Origin: Rhizobium mongolense subsp. loessense
GTDB taxonomy: Bacteria; Pseudomonadota; Alphaproteobacteria; Rhizobiales; Rhizobiaceae
Direction of reading: 5' to 3'
Assembly (NCBI RefSeq): GCF_900099775.1
Contig: NZ_FMTM01000001.1
Location: 434,001-498,000, forward strand
DNA length: 64,000 bases
Shown here: one piece after another, positions 44,119-53,573 of the stretch
Numbering within the stretch: position 1 is the stretch's first letter
How the letters are laid out: each line of letters starts with the position of its first letter
Program-made: the position numbers and the translations under genes
The notes under the pieces: model-generated
The model's input: only the letters and a program-made list of their open reading frames with translations
The model's database searches: none
Told to the model about the DNA's origin: nothing

Positions 44119-45024
44119 TTACCCCGCAATGCCCAGCAATTCCATATCGAGGGCTTCGAGATAATGGTCGGCGATTTCGGCGCTGAGGCCGAGGTCGTGC
44201 TGGCCGTAGCGGGAGGCGACGCGGATGTCGACGAAAGTGGTTTCGGCTTCTTCGCGCAGCCGGATGACGACGTCGAAGTACAGGCCGGTGATAAGCGTGC
44301 GGGTTTCGCCCTGAAGCGTCACGCCGTTTGCCTCGCGAATAAGCTTTGCGACATCGTCCTCATAAGGCCTCGGCGTGGGAACGGGAACCTGATCGGGCGC
44401 TTCGGCGACGGCATCGCCACCGGGCTGGGGTCTTGACGGCGCATCCTCGAGGTCGCGGACCGGTTCGCCTTCGCCGGCACTTCTGGTGATCGTGATGCCA
44501 TCCAGCTTCGCCACTTTTTTGACCGCTTCGAGCACGCGGTCGATCGCGCCTTCATAACGACGGCCGGTCAGTTCCGGATAAGCGAGGAGCTGCTGTTCGC
44601 GCTCCTGCGGCGACACGTCGGGATTGCGTTTCATCCAGATCTGATCGGCATGTGGCGACGAAAGCCAGTCTGGCGCTGAAACGACATCCGTCGACACGTC
44701 GTAGATGGCCGGAAGCGTGAAATAGCGCTCAGCGATAAATCCGCCGAAACCCAAGGGGAGGATTCCAAAGATCAGCGCTTTCAACGCATCGAGGCCGCCT
44801 TCGGCTCCGGTCACCCAGAGGCTTCTGAGGCCGACGGCCGCAAGCATGGCGGCAAGCAGCGCAAAGCCGATGGAGACAAGCAGCAGGAGCACGAGATAGG
44901 GCGTGGCAAGCCCGCCGAAGCGGTGCGCGACCAGCACCGCGACCCAGAGGACCAATGCAAACGCCCCGAAGCGCCGCGCAAAGCGGGCCGAATTGGAAAC
45001 GGGGCGGTCAAAGCGGATGGCCAT
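44119..45024 (-). CDS. Membrane protein with C-terminal DUF1499-like domain
   Basis: A 301-residue protein. Residues 1-110 contain three hydrophobic segments (for example ALVLWVAVLVAHRFGGLATP and LLLLVSIGFALLAAMLAAVG). The rest is soluble and ends with the DUF1499-like block TTFVDIRVASRYGQHDLGLS preceded by DVVIRLREEAE. Between them is a Pro-rich linker (PSRPQPGGDAVAEAPDQVPV). Length is above the bare DUF1499 proteins because of the membrane part. It converges on the DUF4166 gene with 9 bases between. Function unknown. Confidence 0.7.
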   Translation of the reverse strand: MAIRFDRPVSNSARFARRFGAFALVLWVAVLVAHRFGGLATPYLVLLLLVSIGFALLAAMLAAVGLRSLWVTGAEGGLDALKALIFGILPLGFGGFIAERYFTLPAIYDVSTDVVSAPDWLSSPHADQIWMKRNPDVSPQEREQQLLAYPELTGRRYEGAIDRVLEAVKKVAKLDGITITRSAGEGEPVRDLEDAPSRPQPGGDAVAEAPDQVPVPTPRPYEDDVAKLIREANGVTLQGETRTLITGLYFDVVIRLREEAETTFVDIRVASRYGQHDLGLSAEIADHYLEALDMELLGIAG

Positions 45025-45244
45025 CAAACTTACCGGTTATTCGTGGGCGCAAACCGCCTGCGAGAGCGCAAGAAGCACCCACACTTGTTTATGGCAAGAT
45101 TCGCCTAAATTGAAACTGTTGTCTCCGCGCAAGGGCCGCAATCCACCAAAAGGCGGTGGTGGCTTTAATAAGCAGCATCTGATATGTCACTAAAAAGACA
45201 GCCCGGCGGATTTGCCAACAACGGGAAGGACCAGGAGAAGAGTG

Positions 45245-45634
45245 ATGCTTTCATCGGAAACAACCGAAAGACCACAGGTATCATCGCTTGGCGCAAGCGA
45301 TCCATCCGAGTCCTTCCTGCCGATGGAGCTTCTCGAGCTCGAGCTTTCGCTCGAAGGCTACGACGGCGGTGAAGAGGGCTTCTGTGAGGCCGTGCGCGCG
45401 GCTGCCGCCAATGCAAACGGTGAATTCCTGTTCGATCTTCCGGCAGCCGGGCTGATCGAGGATTGCCGGCGTATTGCCGTTCTGCGCATCCCGTCGGCAA
45501 GCACCAAAATGCGTGTCGTGCTTGCCGTTCTCGATACCAATGGCTCGGAGATCCGCGTGCAGGCGGCGGATCAGGAGACCGCACATCTCGTGCAGTTCGC
45601 CGATGCCTTCATCGAGGTGCTGGAACGAATCTGA
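45245..45634 (+). CDS. Hypothetical cytoplasmic protein
   Basis: A 129-residue protein starting MLSSETTERPQVSSLGASDP. It is acidic and likely forms a mixed alpha/beta fold (LELELSLEGYDGGEEGF, LVQFADAFIEVLERI). No catalytic or binding motif is visible and I do not recognise it. AGGAGAAG lies just before ATG at 45245; an earlier in-frame ATG at 45212 lacks a ribosome site. It is followed by a small lipoprotein gene 87 bases on. Confidence 0.55.
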   Translation: MLSSETTERPQVSSLGASDPSESFLPMELLELELSLEGYDGGEEGFCEAVRAAAANANGEFLFDLPAAGLIEDCRRIAVLRIPSASTKMRVVLAVLDTNGSEIRVQAADQETAHLVQFADAFIEVLERI

Positions 45635-45721
45635 TCTCAGCCGCGTTTTCCGATGTTTGTTGACGTGAGCCGACAAATCGCCTCTTGTCTGGCGACCGGT
45701 TCATGCATCGGAGAATGTGCT

Positions 45722-45991
45722 ATGCGTCTTTCCGCTCTTTCCCTGTCTCTCGCCGCCATCGCGATCAGCCTTTCGGCCTGCCAGACTCTCAGCCCGGAAG
45801 AACGGCGGGCTGCCGACGAGCGGCGATGCCTCAGCTACGGCTTCAGGCGCGGCACCGACGCGTTTGCCACCTGCTTGCAGCGCATTGATCTCGACAGGCG
45901 CGCCGACGCGCGGGCATTTCGCGCGCAGGCAGATGAAAACTTCGACGACTTCACCCGGCCGATCTACTATCCGCGCTATTACCGCCGCTGA
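45722..45991 (+). CDS. Small lipoprotein
   Basis: An 89-residue lipoprotein. The signal MRLSALSLSLAAIAISLSAC ends in a lipobox at residue 20. The mature part is rich in Arg and Asp (RRAADERRCLSYGFRRGTDA, DRRADARAFRAQADENFDDF) and ends in an Arg/Tyr tail (PRYYRR). GGAG precedes ATG 45722 by about eight bases. It overlaps the ppdK 3' end by 13 bases. Function is unknown; the pattern is seen in many rhizobial genomes. Confidence 0.65.
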   Translation: MRLSALSLSLAAIAISLSACQTLSPEERRAADERRCLSYGFRRGTDAFATCLQRIDLDRRADARAFRAQADENFDDFTRPIYYPRYYRR

Positions 45992-48651
45992 CTGTTGCTG
46001 ATGACCGCCTGAGCTGCCGCGAGCCGGGCAATCGGCACGCGGAACGGCGAACAGGAGACATAGTCGAGGCCGATCGTCTCACAGAAATGGATCGAGGCGG
46101 GATCGCCGCCATGCTCGCCGCAGATGCCGAGCTTCATGTCGTTGCGTGTGCGCCTGCCGCGTTCTGCAGCGATGCTGATCAACTCGCCGACGCCGTCGAA
46201 ATCCAGTGAGATGAAAGGATCGTGCTCGATGATCCCCTTGCGCTGGTAAGTCGGGATGAAGGCGGAGGCATCGTCGCGCGAAATGCCGAAGGTCGTCTGC
46301 GTCAGGTCGTTGGTGCCGAAGGAGAAGAACTCGGCGGCCTCGGCGATCTTGTGCGCGCGCAGGGCTGCCCGCGGCAACTCGATCATCGTGCCGACGAGAT
46401 AATCGATCTTCATGCCAGCCTCAGTCATCACCTCCCCGGCAACCGCGTCGATCCGTTCCTTGACATAATCCAATTCCGAACGCAGGCCGACGAGCGGCAC
46501 CATGATTTCCGGCACGACGGCCGCCCCCGTTTCCTGCGCGGCGGCAATAGCCGCCTCGAAAATGGCGCGCGCCTGCATTTCGACGATTTCGGGATGGGAA
46601 ATGGCAAGCCGGCAGCCGCGGTGGCCGAGCATCGGGTTAAACTCGTGCAGCGCATCGACACGCTGTCGGAGTGCGGCCGCCTCCATGCCCATGGCAGCGG
46701 CGACATCCACGACCTCTTCCTCGGTCTTCGGCAGGAATTCATGGAGCGGCGGATCGAGCAAGCGGATTGTCACCGGCAGACCGTGCATGACGCTGAAGAG
46801 CCCGGTGAAATCCAACCGCTGCATTGGCAGCAGCTTGTCGAGTGCGGCACGCCTGCCTTTCTCGTCTTCGGCAAGGATCATCTCACGCATGACATGGATG
46901 CGCTCGCCTTCGAAGAACATGTGTTCGGTGCGGCAAAGGCCGATACCTTCCGCGCCGAAGGCACGCGCAGCGCGCGCGTCGGCGGGGGTATCGGCATTGG
47001 TACGCACCGTCATGCGGCGGAGCCTGTCGGCCCAGCCCATGATGCGGCCGAAATCCCCGGAAAGCTCCGGCTGGATCATCGCAACCTCGCCCTTCAGAAC
47101 CTGCCCGGCCGAGCCATCGATGGTGATGACGTCGCCCTTTTTCAGTGTTACGCCAACACCGATAAGGCGCTCGTTGCGGAGATCGATGCGCATCGTTCCG
47201 GCGCCGACCACGCAAGGGACGCCCATGCCGCGGGCGACCACTGCCGCGTGGCTGGTCATACCGCCGCGCGTGGTGAGGATACCTTCTGCGGCATGCATGC
47301 CGTGGATATCCTCCGGGCTCGTTTCGACGCGGAGCAAAATGACCTTGCGGCCCTCCTCATCCGCCTCGACCGCCTCTTCCGCGGTAAAGACGATCGCACC
47401 CGTCGCAGCCCCCGGCGAAGCCGGCAATCCGGTGCCGATCACCTGGCGGTCTACGCGCGGATCGATCGTCGGGTGCAGAAGCTGGTCGAGCGTTGACGGC
47501 TCGATGCGCAGCACCGCCTGCTCTTCGGTGATCAGCTTTTCATCCACCATATCGACGGCGATCTTCATCGCCGCCTTTGTCGAGCGCTTGCCGGAGCGCG
47601 TCTGCAGCATCCAGAGCTTGCCGCGCTCGATAGTGAATTCGATGTCCTGCATGTCGCGGTAGTGCGCTTCGAGCTCCGTGCAGATACGGGTGAGCTCCTC
47701 GAAAGCCTCTGGCATCAGCTTTTCCAGCGACGGACGGTCGGAACCGGAGTTGATGCGTCCCTCCTCCGTAATGCTTTGGGGGGTACGGATGCCGGCGACC
47801 ACGTCTTCGCCTTGCGCATTGACAAGGAATTCGCCGTAGAGCGACCGTTCGCCGGTCGAGGGGTTGCGCGTAAAGGCGACCCCGGTTGCCGACGCATTGC
47901 CGAGATTGCCGAAGACCATGGCCTGGACGTTGACGGCGGTCCCCCAGCCTCCCGGAATGTTGTGGAGCTGGCGATAGGTGACGGCGCGCGCGCTCATCCA
48001 GCTTGCGAAGACGGCACCGATGGCGCCCCAGAGCTGCTCTTCGGGGTCCTGCGGGAATTCCTCGCCGAGTTCCTCCTCGATCAGCTCCTTATACAGCGAA
48101 ACGACATGCTGCCAGTCGCTGGCTGTCAGCTCGGTTTCGAGCTCATGGCCGAGGCGCGCCTTCTGGTCTTCCAGGATCTCCTCGAAAATTTCGTGATCGA
48201 GACCCATGACGACATCCGCATACATCTGGATAAAGCGGCGGTAGCTATCCCAGGCAAACCGGGCGTCGCCCGCATCATGTCCCAGCGCCTGCACGGTTTC
48301 GTCGTTGAGGCCGAGATTGAGAACCGTATCCATCATGCCCGGCATGGAAATGCGGGCGCCTGAGCGGACCGACAAGAGCAGCGGCCGGTCCTTTGCGCCG
48401 AACAGCCGGCCGGTCGCCTTCTCGATCGTCTCCAGTCCGCGGCGGATTTCATCTTTCAGGCCCGCATCGATCCGTCTGCCGAGCGTGTAATAAGCGCTGC
48501 AGGCATCGGCGACGATGGTGAAGCCCGGCGGCACCGGCAGGCCCAGGCTGCACATCTCCGCCAGATTGGCGCCCTTACCGCCCAAAACGTCATGGTCCCG
48601 TGCGCGACCTTCCGCCTGCCCGTTGCCGAACGTATAGACCAGTTTGGTCAT
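45979..48651 (-). CDS. ppdK: Pyruvate, phosphate dikinase
   Basis: An 890-residue enzyme that interconverts pyruvate, ATP and phosphate with phosphoenolpyruvate, AMP and pyrophosphate; in rhizobia it supports gluconeogenesis. The N-terminal ATP-grasp half has LGGKGANLAEMCSLGLPVPP and SVRSGARISMPGMMDTVLNLG. The swivelling histidine is in GGMTSHAAVVARGMGVPCV, and the C-terminal PEP-binding barrel contains EFLPKTEEEV, LGHRGCRLAISHPEI and CGEHGGDP with SPFRVPIARLAAAQA. ATG at 48651 has GGGGGGAAG upstream. A 9-base hairpin lies just before the ribosome site. Confidence 0.97.
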   Translation of the reverse strand: MTKLVYTFGNGQAEGRARDHDVLGGKGANLAEMCSLGLPVPPGFTIVADACSAYYTLGRRIDAGLKDEIRRGLETIEKATGRLFGAKDRPLLLSVRSGARISMPGMMDTVLNLGLNDETVQALGHDAGDARFAWDSYRRFIQMYADVVMGLDHEIFEEILEDQKARLGHELETELTASDWQHVVSLYKELIEEELGEEFPQDPEEQLWGAIGAVFASWMSARAVTYRQLHNIPGGWGTAVNVQAMVFGNLGNASATGVAFTRNPSTGERSLYGEFLVNAQGEDVVAGIRTPQSITEEGRINSGSDRPSLEKLMPEAFEELTRICTELEAHYRDMQDIEFTIERGKLWMLQTRSGKRSTKAAMKIAVDMVDEKLITEEQAVLRIEPSTLDQLLHPTIDPRVDRQVIGTGLPASPGAATGAIVFTAEEAVEADEEGRKVILLRVETSPEDIHGMHAAEGILTTRGGMTSHAAVVARGMGVPCVVGAGTMRIDLRNERLIGVGVTLKKGDVITIDGSAGQVLKGEVAMIQPELSGDFGRIMGWADRLRRMTVRTNADTPADARAARAFGAEGIGLCRTEHMFFEGERIHVMREMILAEDEKGRRAALDKLLPMQRLDFTGLFSVMHGLPVTIRLLDPPLHEFLPKTEEEVVDVAAAMGMEAAALRQRVDALHEFNPMLGHRGCRLAISHPEIVEMQARAIFEAAIAAAQETGAAVVPEIMVPLVGLRSELDYVKERIDAVAGEVMTEAGMKIDYLVGTMIELPRAALRAHKIAEAAEFFSFGTNDLTQTTFGISRDDASAFIPTYQRKGIIEHDPFISLDFDGVGELISIAAERGRRTRNDMKLGICGEHGGDPASIHFCETIGLDYVSCSPFRVPIARLAAAQAVISNSQRR

Positions 48652-48668
48652 CTTCCCCCCGATCAAAA

Positions 48669-48697
48669 TCAGGACCAGCTTATTCCCTTGGTCCTGA
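48669..48697 (-). promoter_or_regulatory. Leader hairpin before ppdK
   Basis: TCAGGACCA (48669-48677) pairs perfectly with TGGTCCTGA (48689-48697) around an 11-base loop. On the minus strand it is followed by TTTTGATC and then the ppdK ribosome site. It may act as a weak attenuator or translational control element. Confidence 0.45.
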
Positions 48698-48780
48698 AAT
48701 GAAAATCGACAAATACGGCGAAATATTGCACCGCACAATGGATGCTCGCCGTTTCGAACCGATTGATTGAAATAGGGAAG

Positions 48781-48890
48781 AAAAAAAGCTTTGCGGGACT
48801 GCAACAACCGTCCCGCAAAGCCTTGTTTCCGTCCAGCCAGGAAACTGGACGGGGGGTACGTTAAACCGGGTAAATCCGACTGCCCTTATT
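48781..48890 (-). ncRNA. Candidate small RNA or smc 3' end with strong terminator
   Basis: On the minus strand two hairpins stand in a row: CCGTCCAG/CTGGACGG (8-base stem) and then a perfect 12-base stem GCTTTGCGGGAC/GTCCCGCAAAGC followed by TTTTTTT. A C-rich single-stranded run (GTACCCCCCGTCC) precedes the first stem, as in several rhizobial regulatory RNAs. A weak TTGGAT-N17-GAATAA promoter lies upstream. The hairpin is 230 bases beyond the smc stop, far for its own terminator. It may instead just end the smc transcript. Confidence 0.35.
48789..48822 (-). terminator. Rho-independent terminator downstream of smc
   Basis: GCTTTGCGGGAC and GTCCCGCAAAGC form a 12-base perfect stem around a 10-base loop. 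On the minus strand a run of seven T follows. It ends either the smc transcript or the candidate small RNA. Confidence 0.85.
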
Positions 48891-49054
48891 CGGTATGCCA
48901 CCCGATCGATCCAACATGCGCATAAGCCCGCATCTCAGGTCCGCCATCTAGAAACAACTTCTAATTCAATTCTGGAAAAAGAGCATCACCCAATTGGGTT
49001 AACGTGTCCTTTGGGACGTGACCTTTTTTGGGTATTTATGAAAGCGCTTGTTTT

Positions 49055-52000
49055 TCAGGCCGTTTCGCGAAGACGTTCGGCGGTTTGCAAGTCGACGGAA
49101 ACAAGCTGCGATACACCTTGCTCGGCCATCGTTACACCAAAAAGTCGATTCATGCGCGCCATGGTGATCGGATTGTGAGTAATGATCACGAATCGGGTCT
49201 CGGTCGATGCCGCCATTTCGTCCATCAGATTGCAATAGCGCTCAACATTGTGATCATCTAGCGGCGCATCCACCTCGTCTAGTACGCAGATTGGTGCCGG
49301 ATTGGTGAGGAAGACCGCGAAGATCAGGGCCATGGCCGTGAGCGCCTGTTCGCCACCCGAAAGCAGTGTCATCGTCTGTGGCTTCTTGCCCGGCGGGCGG
49401 GCGAGGATTTCGAGGCCCGCCTCCAGAGGATCATCGGACTCGATCAGCTGAAGCTCCGCCGTGCCGCCACCGAAAAGGTGGGTGAAAAGGCGCTGGAACT
49501 GGCCGTTGACGACGTCGAAGGCGGCGATCAGGCGTTCGCGGCCCTCGCGGTTGAGGCTCTGGATCGCCCCGCGGAGCTTGCGGATGGCGTCGATGACGTC
49601 GTCGCGCTCCCTGATCAGCGCCACGAGCTTTTCGGTGAGTTCCTTCTGCTCTTCCTCGGCGCGGAGATTCACGGCCCCGAGGCGCTCGCGCTCCATCTTC
49701 AGCCGCTCCAGCTCACGCTCGACCTCGCGCAAGTCTGGGACGGACTGCATAGCCTGCAGGCCTGTCAGACGGTACGCCTCATGCGGCGGAACATTGAGCA
49801 CTTCCCGGATTCGGCTTTCGCTCTCCTGCCGCTTCTCGCGCGCAGAGACGAGGCGCTCTTCGGCGCGGGCGCGGCGCTCGCGGCTTTCGGCAAGTTCGGA
49901 AAGCGCGGTGGCGGCCTTATGATCGGCTTCGCGCTGCACGAGTTCGGCGGCAGCGAGAAGATCTGCGGCCCCACGGCGGGCGGATTCTGCTTTCTGCAGT
50001 TCGTTCAGCAGCGCCTGGCGCTTGTCCTCGAACTCATCCGGCGCCATTTCGAGTTCGGCCGCTTCCTCGCGCGCCTCCTCCTCGCGATCGCGCAAGGTCG
50101 CGATGTGATCCTCGGCGCTTGCGGCGCGCTGGCGCCAGGTCTCGCGCTCCTGGCCGATCGCAGTGATGCGGCGCTGGCGAGCCTCATTCTCGCGGTTCAG
50201 GCTTTCGTGGCGGGCGCGCGCTTCGGCCGCAAGACCGCGATCGGTCGCGACCTCGGCCTGCTGGATTCGCAGCCGGTCGTCGAGTGCGGTGAGATCCGGC
50301 GCATCCTCGAGCTCGATGCGCGCCGTCTCTTCCTGAACGGCGAGGTCTTCCTGCTGCGACTGGAGCTGGTTGACGGCTTCCGCAACCACGTCGCGACGGC
50401 GGATGAGATCGCCGGAGGCGCGTTCGGCGGCAGCCAGCGCGTCGCGCGCGTTGACAAGATGACGGGCCGAAAGGCGGCTCATGTCACGCGCTTCGTTGAG
50501 CTTGCGTTCCTCGCCGCGAATGGCTTCGCCCGCCATGGCAAGCCGCTCCTCCGCTTCAGCCAGAACATCGCGAGCGAGCGAAACTTCGCTTTCCAGCTCG
50601 CCAAGGCGATTCTTCTGGGCGAGGCGCAAAGCGGCGGCGCTCGGGGCATCGGCGCCGGTAACATGGCCATCCCAGCGGTAGACCGCGCCATCTTTCGTCA
50701 CCAGGCGCTGACCGGGCTTCAAGTCGTTCATCAACCGCATCGCGTCGCCATCGGCGACGAGGCCAATCTGCTTCAAGCGGCGCGTCAGCGCAGCCGGCGC
50801 GCCGACATGGTTCAGCAAGGGCACGGCACCGGCCGGCAGTGCGGGATCGGAAGTGCCATCACCATTTCCAGCCCAGTGGGCAGGCGCCTTCGGATCAAGG
50901 GGCGATTCCAGATCGTCGCCGAGTGCGGCGCCCAAGGCCGTTTCGAAGCCGCGATCGACGCGGAGTTCATCGGCAACCGGCGGGAATTGCCCTGCCGCGG
51001 CACCCGCAGCAAGCATGCGCGAGATCGTGCGGGCTTCGGTTTCCAGCGCATTCAGCTTCGAGCGCGCCTGATCGACCGGCGCGCGTGAAAGCGCTTCGGT
51101 CTTTCGCGCTGCGGAGAGCGCTTCTTCGATCGCCTGGATCACCGTTTCGGCCTCGGCGACAGCCATCTCCGCGGCTTCGACCACTGCCCGCTTCTCATCG
51201 GGATCGGGCAGCGCAGTGATCTTTTCAGCCACACTGGAGAACTCGCGGTTTGCTTCGTTCATCTGCCGTTCGAGGCGCATCTTGCGGTCTGAAAGATCGC
51301 GGATCGCCCGTTCCAGCTGATGGCGTCCAGCGGCAGCTTCGGCACGCTCGGCGGTCAGCGCTGCGAAAACGCGCTCGCTGTCGGCAAGCTTTGCCGCAGC
51401 ACCTTCGAAAGCCTCGCGCAATTCGTCGGCATGGCGGCCGGAATCGGCCAATATCTCCGCAATATCCGCCTCCTCGGCATCGAGCCGCGAAAGGATCGCA
51501 GCATTGTCCGACACCAGCCGCTCCTCGCGCTGAATATCCTCGGCGAGTTGCGCCAGGCGGCGAGTGAGTTCGTCGCGGCGGCGCAGGATGCGGTTTGCGT
51601 CGTCCTCGAGCTGCGACTTGGCGATCTGCAGCCGCTGGAGGGCAGCAGCGGCACGCGCCTCGCTCTCGCGAAGCTCCGGAAGCTTCAGGCTGGCCACCCC
51701 TTGAGCCTTTGCGGCCTCCATCTGGATCTGGGCCTTTTCAGCAACGACGACGGTCGCCTGGTTAAGGGCGCTGTCGGCCTCGGCTTCCGCCTCCTTCGCC
51801 TGCACCCAGCGGATATGCAGGAGTGTGGCTTCGCGCGCGCGGATTTCGGCAGACAGCGTCTTGAAGCGGTTCGCCTGACGCGCCTGGCGCTTCAGGCTCT
51901 CGATCTGGCCTTCAAGCTGCGAGGTCACATCATCAAGGCGCTCGAGATTGCCTTCGGCGGCACGCAGCCGCAGTTCGGCCTCATGGCGGCGGGAATGCAG

Positions 52001-52516
52001 GCCGGAAATGCCGGCGGCCTCTTCCAGCAACTGGCGGCGGGCCTGGGGCTTTGCCGAAATCAGCTCGCCGATACGCCCCTGCCCGACCATCGACGGCGAG
52101 CGCGCGCCGGTCGAGGCATCGGCGAAGAGAAGCTGCACGTCCTTGGCACGGCTTTCCTTGCCATTGATTCGATAGATCGAACCCTGTTCGCGCTCGATGC
52201 GGCGGGTCACCTGAATTTCGTCGCTGTCGTTGAACGCGGCAGGCGCCGTACGCTCGCTGTTGTCGAGATAGAGCGCGACTTCGGCCGTGTTGCGCGCCGG
52301 GCGGTTTCCCGAACCGGAGAAGATAACATCGTCCATGCCGGAGGCGCGCATGTTCTTGTAGGAGTTCTCGCCCATCACCCAGCGCAGCGCCTCGACAAGA
52401 TTGGACTTGCCGCAGCCGTTCGGCCCGACAACGCCGGTCAGGCCGCGCTCGATGATGAATTCCGTCGGCTCGACGAAGGACTTGAATCCGATGACGCGGA
52501 GCTTGTTGAACTTCAT
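49055..52516 (-). CDS. smc: Chromosome segregation protein SMC
   Basis: A 1153-residue condensin-type ATPase that folds and segregates the chromosome with ScpA and ScpB. The Walker A motif GPNGCGKSNLVEALRWVMGE is at about residue 33, two long coiled-coil arms flank a hinge (about 510-670), and the C-terminal ATPase half has the signature LLSGGEQALTAMALIFA and Walker B PICVLDEVDAPLDDHN. ATG at 52516. The smc-dsbA-like-dciA-like order leading to divergent mutY is common in Rhizobium. Confidence 0.97.
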   Translation of the reverse strand: MKFNKLRVIGFKSFVEPTEFIIERGLTGVVGPNGCGKSNLVEALRWVMGENSYKNMRASGMDDVIFSGSGNRPARNTAEVALYLDNSERTAPAAFNDSDEIQVTRRIEREQGSIYRINGKESRAKDVQLLFADASTGARSPSMVGQGRIGELISAKPQARRQLLEEAAGISGLHSRRHEAELRLRAAEGNLERLDDVTSQLEGQIESLKRQARQANRFKTLSAEIRAREATLLHIRWVQAKEAEAEADSALNQATVVVAEKAQIQMEAAKAQGVASLKLPELRESEARAAAALQRLQIAKSQLEDDANRILRRRDELTRRLAQLAEDIQREERLVSDNAAILSRLDAEEADIAEILADSGRHADELREAFEGAAAKLADSERVFAALTAERAEAAAGRHQLERAIRDLSDRKMRLERQMNEANREFSSVAEKITALPDPDEKRAVVEAAEMAVAEAETVIQAIEEALSAARKTEALSRAPVDQARSKLNALETEARTISRMLAAGAAAGQFPPVADELRVDRGFETALGAALGDDLESPLDPKAPAHWAGNGDGTSDPALPAGAVPLLNHVGAPAALTRRLKQIGLVADGDAMRLMNDLKPGQRLVTKDGAVYRWDGHVTGADAPSAAALRLAQKNRLGELESEVSLARDVLAEAEERLAMAGEAIRGEERKLNEARDMSRLSARHLVNARDALAAAERASGDLIRRRDVVAEAVNQLQSQQEDLAVQEETARIELEDAPDLTALDDRLRIQQAEVATDRGLAAEARARHESLNRENEARQRRITAIGQERETWRQRAASAEDHIATLRDREEEAREEAAELEMAPDEFEDKRQALLNELQKAESARRGAADLLAAAELVQREADHKAATALSELAESRERRARAEERLVSAREKRQESESRIREVLNVPPHEAYRLTGLQAMQSVPDLREVERELERLKMERERLGAVNLRAEEEQKELTEKLVALIRERDDVIDAIRKLRGAIQSLNREGRERLIAAFDVVNGQFQRLFTHLFGGGTAELQLIESDDPLEAGLEILARPPGKKPQTMTLLSGGEQALTAMALIFAVFLTNPAPICVLDEVDAPLDDHNVERYCNLMDEMAASTETRFVIITHNPITMARMNRLFGVTMAEQGVSQLVSVDLQTAERLRETA

Positions 52517-52541
52517 GCGGCGCCCTCACGGCGCGCAGAAC

Positions 52542-52575
52542 AAAAAACGGGCGCATGGCTTTCGCCGCCGCCCGT
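52542..52575 (-). terminator. Terminator after the DsbA-like gene
   Basis: ACGGGCG (52547-52553) pairs with CGCCCGT (52569-52575); on the minus strand TTTTTTG follows directly. It lies in the 78-base gap before smc and ends the dsbA-like transcript, so smc probably has its own promoter. Confidence 0.7.
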
Positions 52576-52594
52576 CATCTTGAAACGGTACGGA

Positions 52595-53287
52595 TCAAAG
52601 CAGGCTGTCGATGAGGGCCGACATGGTGTCAACCGGCATGTCTCCAGAATAACGCTTCCCGTTGATGAGGAAAGTCGGCGTGGCATCGATGCCGAACTCC
52701 TTGGAGCCCCTTTCCCGCGTGGCGTTCACTTCATCCAGAAGCTTCTGGTTCGTCAAGCACTTCGTAAAACTATCCTCACTAAATCCAGCGAGTTTGGCCA
52801 TCTGGAGAAGTGCAGCACGGCGATCTTCAGCGGCGGCCCAGGTTTCCTGCTGCTTGAAAAGCATGGAAACCATTGGGAAATACTGTTCCGGCGTGCTCAA
52901 TTCTTCGGGCTTGGAAGCGTTGCAGCGAGCGAGCATGAAGGCTGCTGCAGCCGCCGGGTCGAACGGGAATTCGCGGATGATGAAACGCGCCTTGCCGGTG
53001 TCCACGTACGTCTTCTTGATCACGTCGAAAGTCGTGTTGTGGAAGTGGGCGCAATGCGGGCAGGTCATCGACATATATTCGACGATGGTCACCGGCGCAT
53101 CTTCCTTGCCGAGCGCCATTTCTGGCAGCGGGCCTGGCTTCAGCACTTCCGCCATGTCGACATCGCCAGCCGGTTGCGGAAGTTCGGCTGCTGCGTTTGC
53201 CGTGCCGGTAACCACAAGTGTCGCGGTCGCTACGGCCATGCCGCTCAGAAGCTGGCGTTTCGTCAGTTGCATTTCAGAGATCAGCAT
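52595..53287 (-). CDS. DsbA-family thiol-disulfide oxidoreductase
   Basis: A 230-residue periplasmic thioredoxin-fold protein. The signal peptide QLTKRQLLSGMAVATATLVV ends at ANAAAE; the redox site is EYMSMTCPHCAHFHN (CPHC), and the cis-proline loop is DATPTFLINGKRYSG. It introduces or isomerises disulfides in exported proteins, in the style of DsbA/Com1. ATG at 53287 has AGGGG upstream; MQLTKRQ at 53272 is an alternative. It is upstream of smc but a terminator separates them. Confidence 0.9.
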   Translation of the reverse strand: MLISEMQLTKRQLLSGMAVATATLVVTGTANAAAELPQPAGDVDMAEVLKPGPLPEMALGKEDAPVTIVEYMSMTCPHCAHFHNTTFDVIKKTYVDTGKARFIIREFPFDPAAAAAFMLARCNASKPEELSTPEQYFPMVSMLFKQQETWAAAEDRRAALLQMAKLAGFSEDSFTKCLTNQKLLDEVNATRERGSKEFGIDATPTFLINGKRYSGDMPVDTMSALIDSLL

Positions 53288-53573
53288 GGGTTCCCCTAAT
53301 CGAGAGTGGCGGCTGAATGTGCGATATAACGGCACGCGGCCGCGAACAAGGCACGCTTCGGCAACTTTCTTCAAAGAATTGTGACCTTGGTGGGACGAAA
53401 GCTGACGTTGCGCGCCGCATCTGCAATTTCAGTTTCGCCAAAAGGCGGCAGGCGTATTTCTGCCAGTCTGGAACAGCCTCCGTATTTGAATGCTGCTTTT
53501 CTCAATTCTATAAGCGATCGGGACCCGTTTCTCGAATGCAAGAATGCGAACGAAGACGGCTTTTCAAAGTCCG

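Larger units (their letters stand above)
48652..49054. other. 403-base gap between smc and ppdK
   Basis: No protein gene is seen here. From right to left on the minus strand it holds a short palindrome ACCCAATTGGGT (48988-48999), a stretch with two stable hairpins ending in a strong terminator (48781-48890, listed as a candidate RNA), a 50-base AT-rich stretch likely to contain the ppdK promoter, and the ppdK leader hairpin. Confidence 0.6.

Noticed and set aside
51320..53299. A 659-codon plus-strand open frame
   Set aside because: It runs antisense to smc and the DsbA-like gene, which both have full family motifs.
53288..53573. Open frames in the gap between the DsbA-like and DUF721 genes
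   Set aside because: Frames exist on both strands without a recognisable motif or ribosome site; no gene is called.
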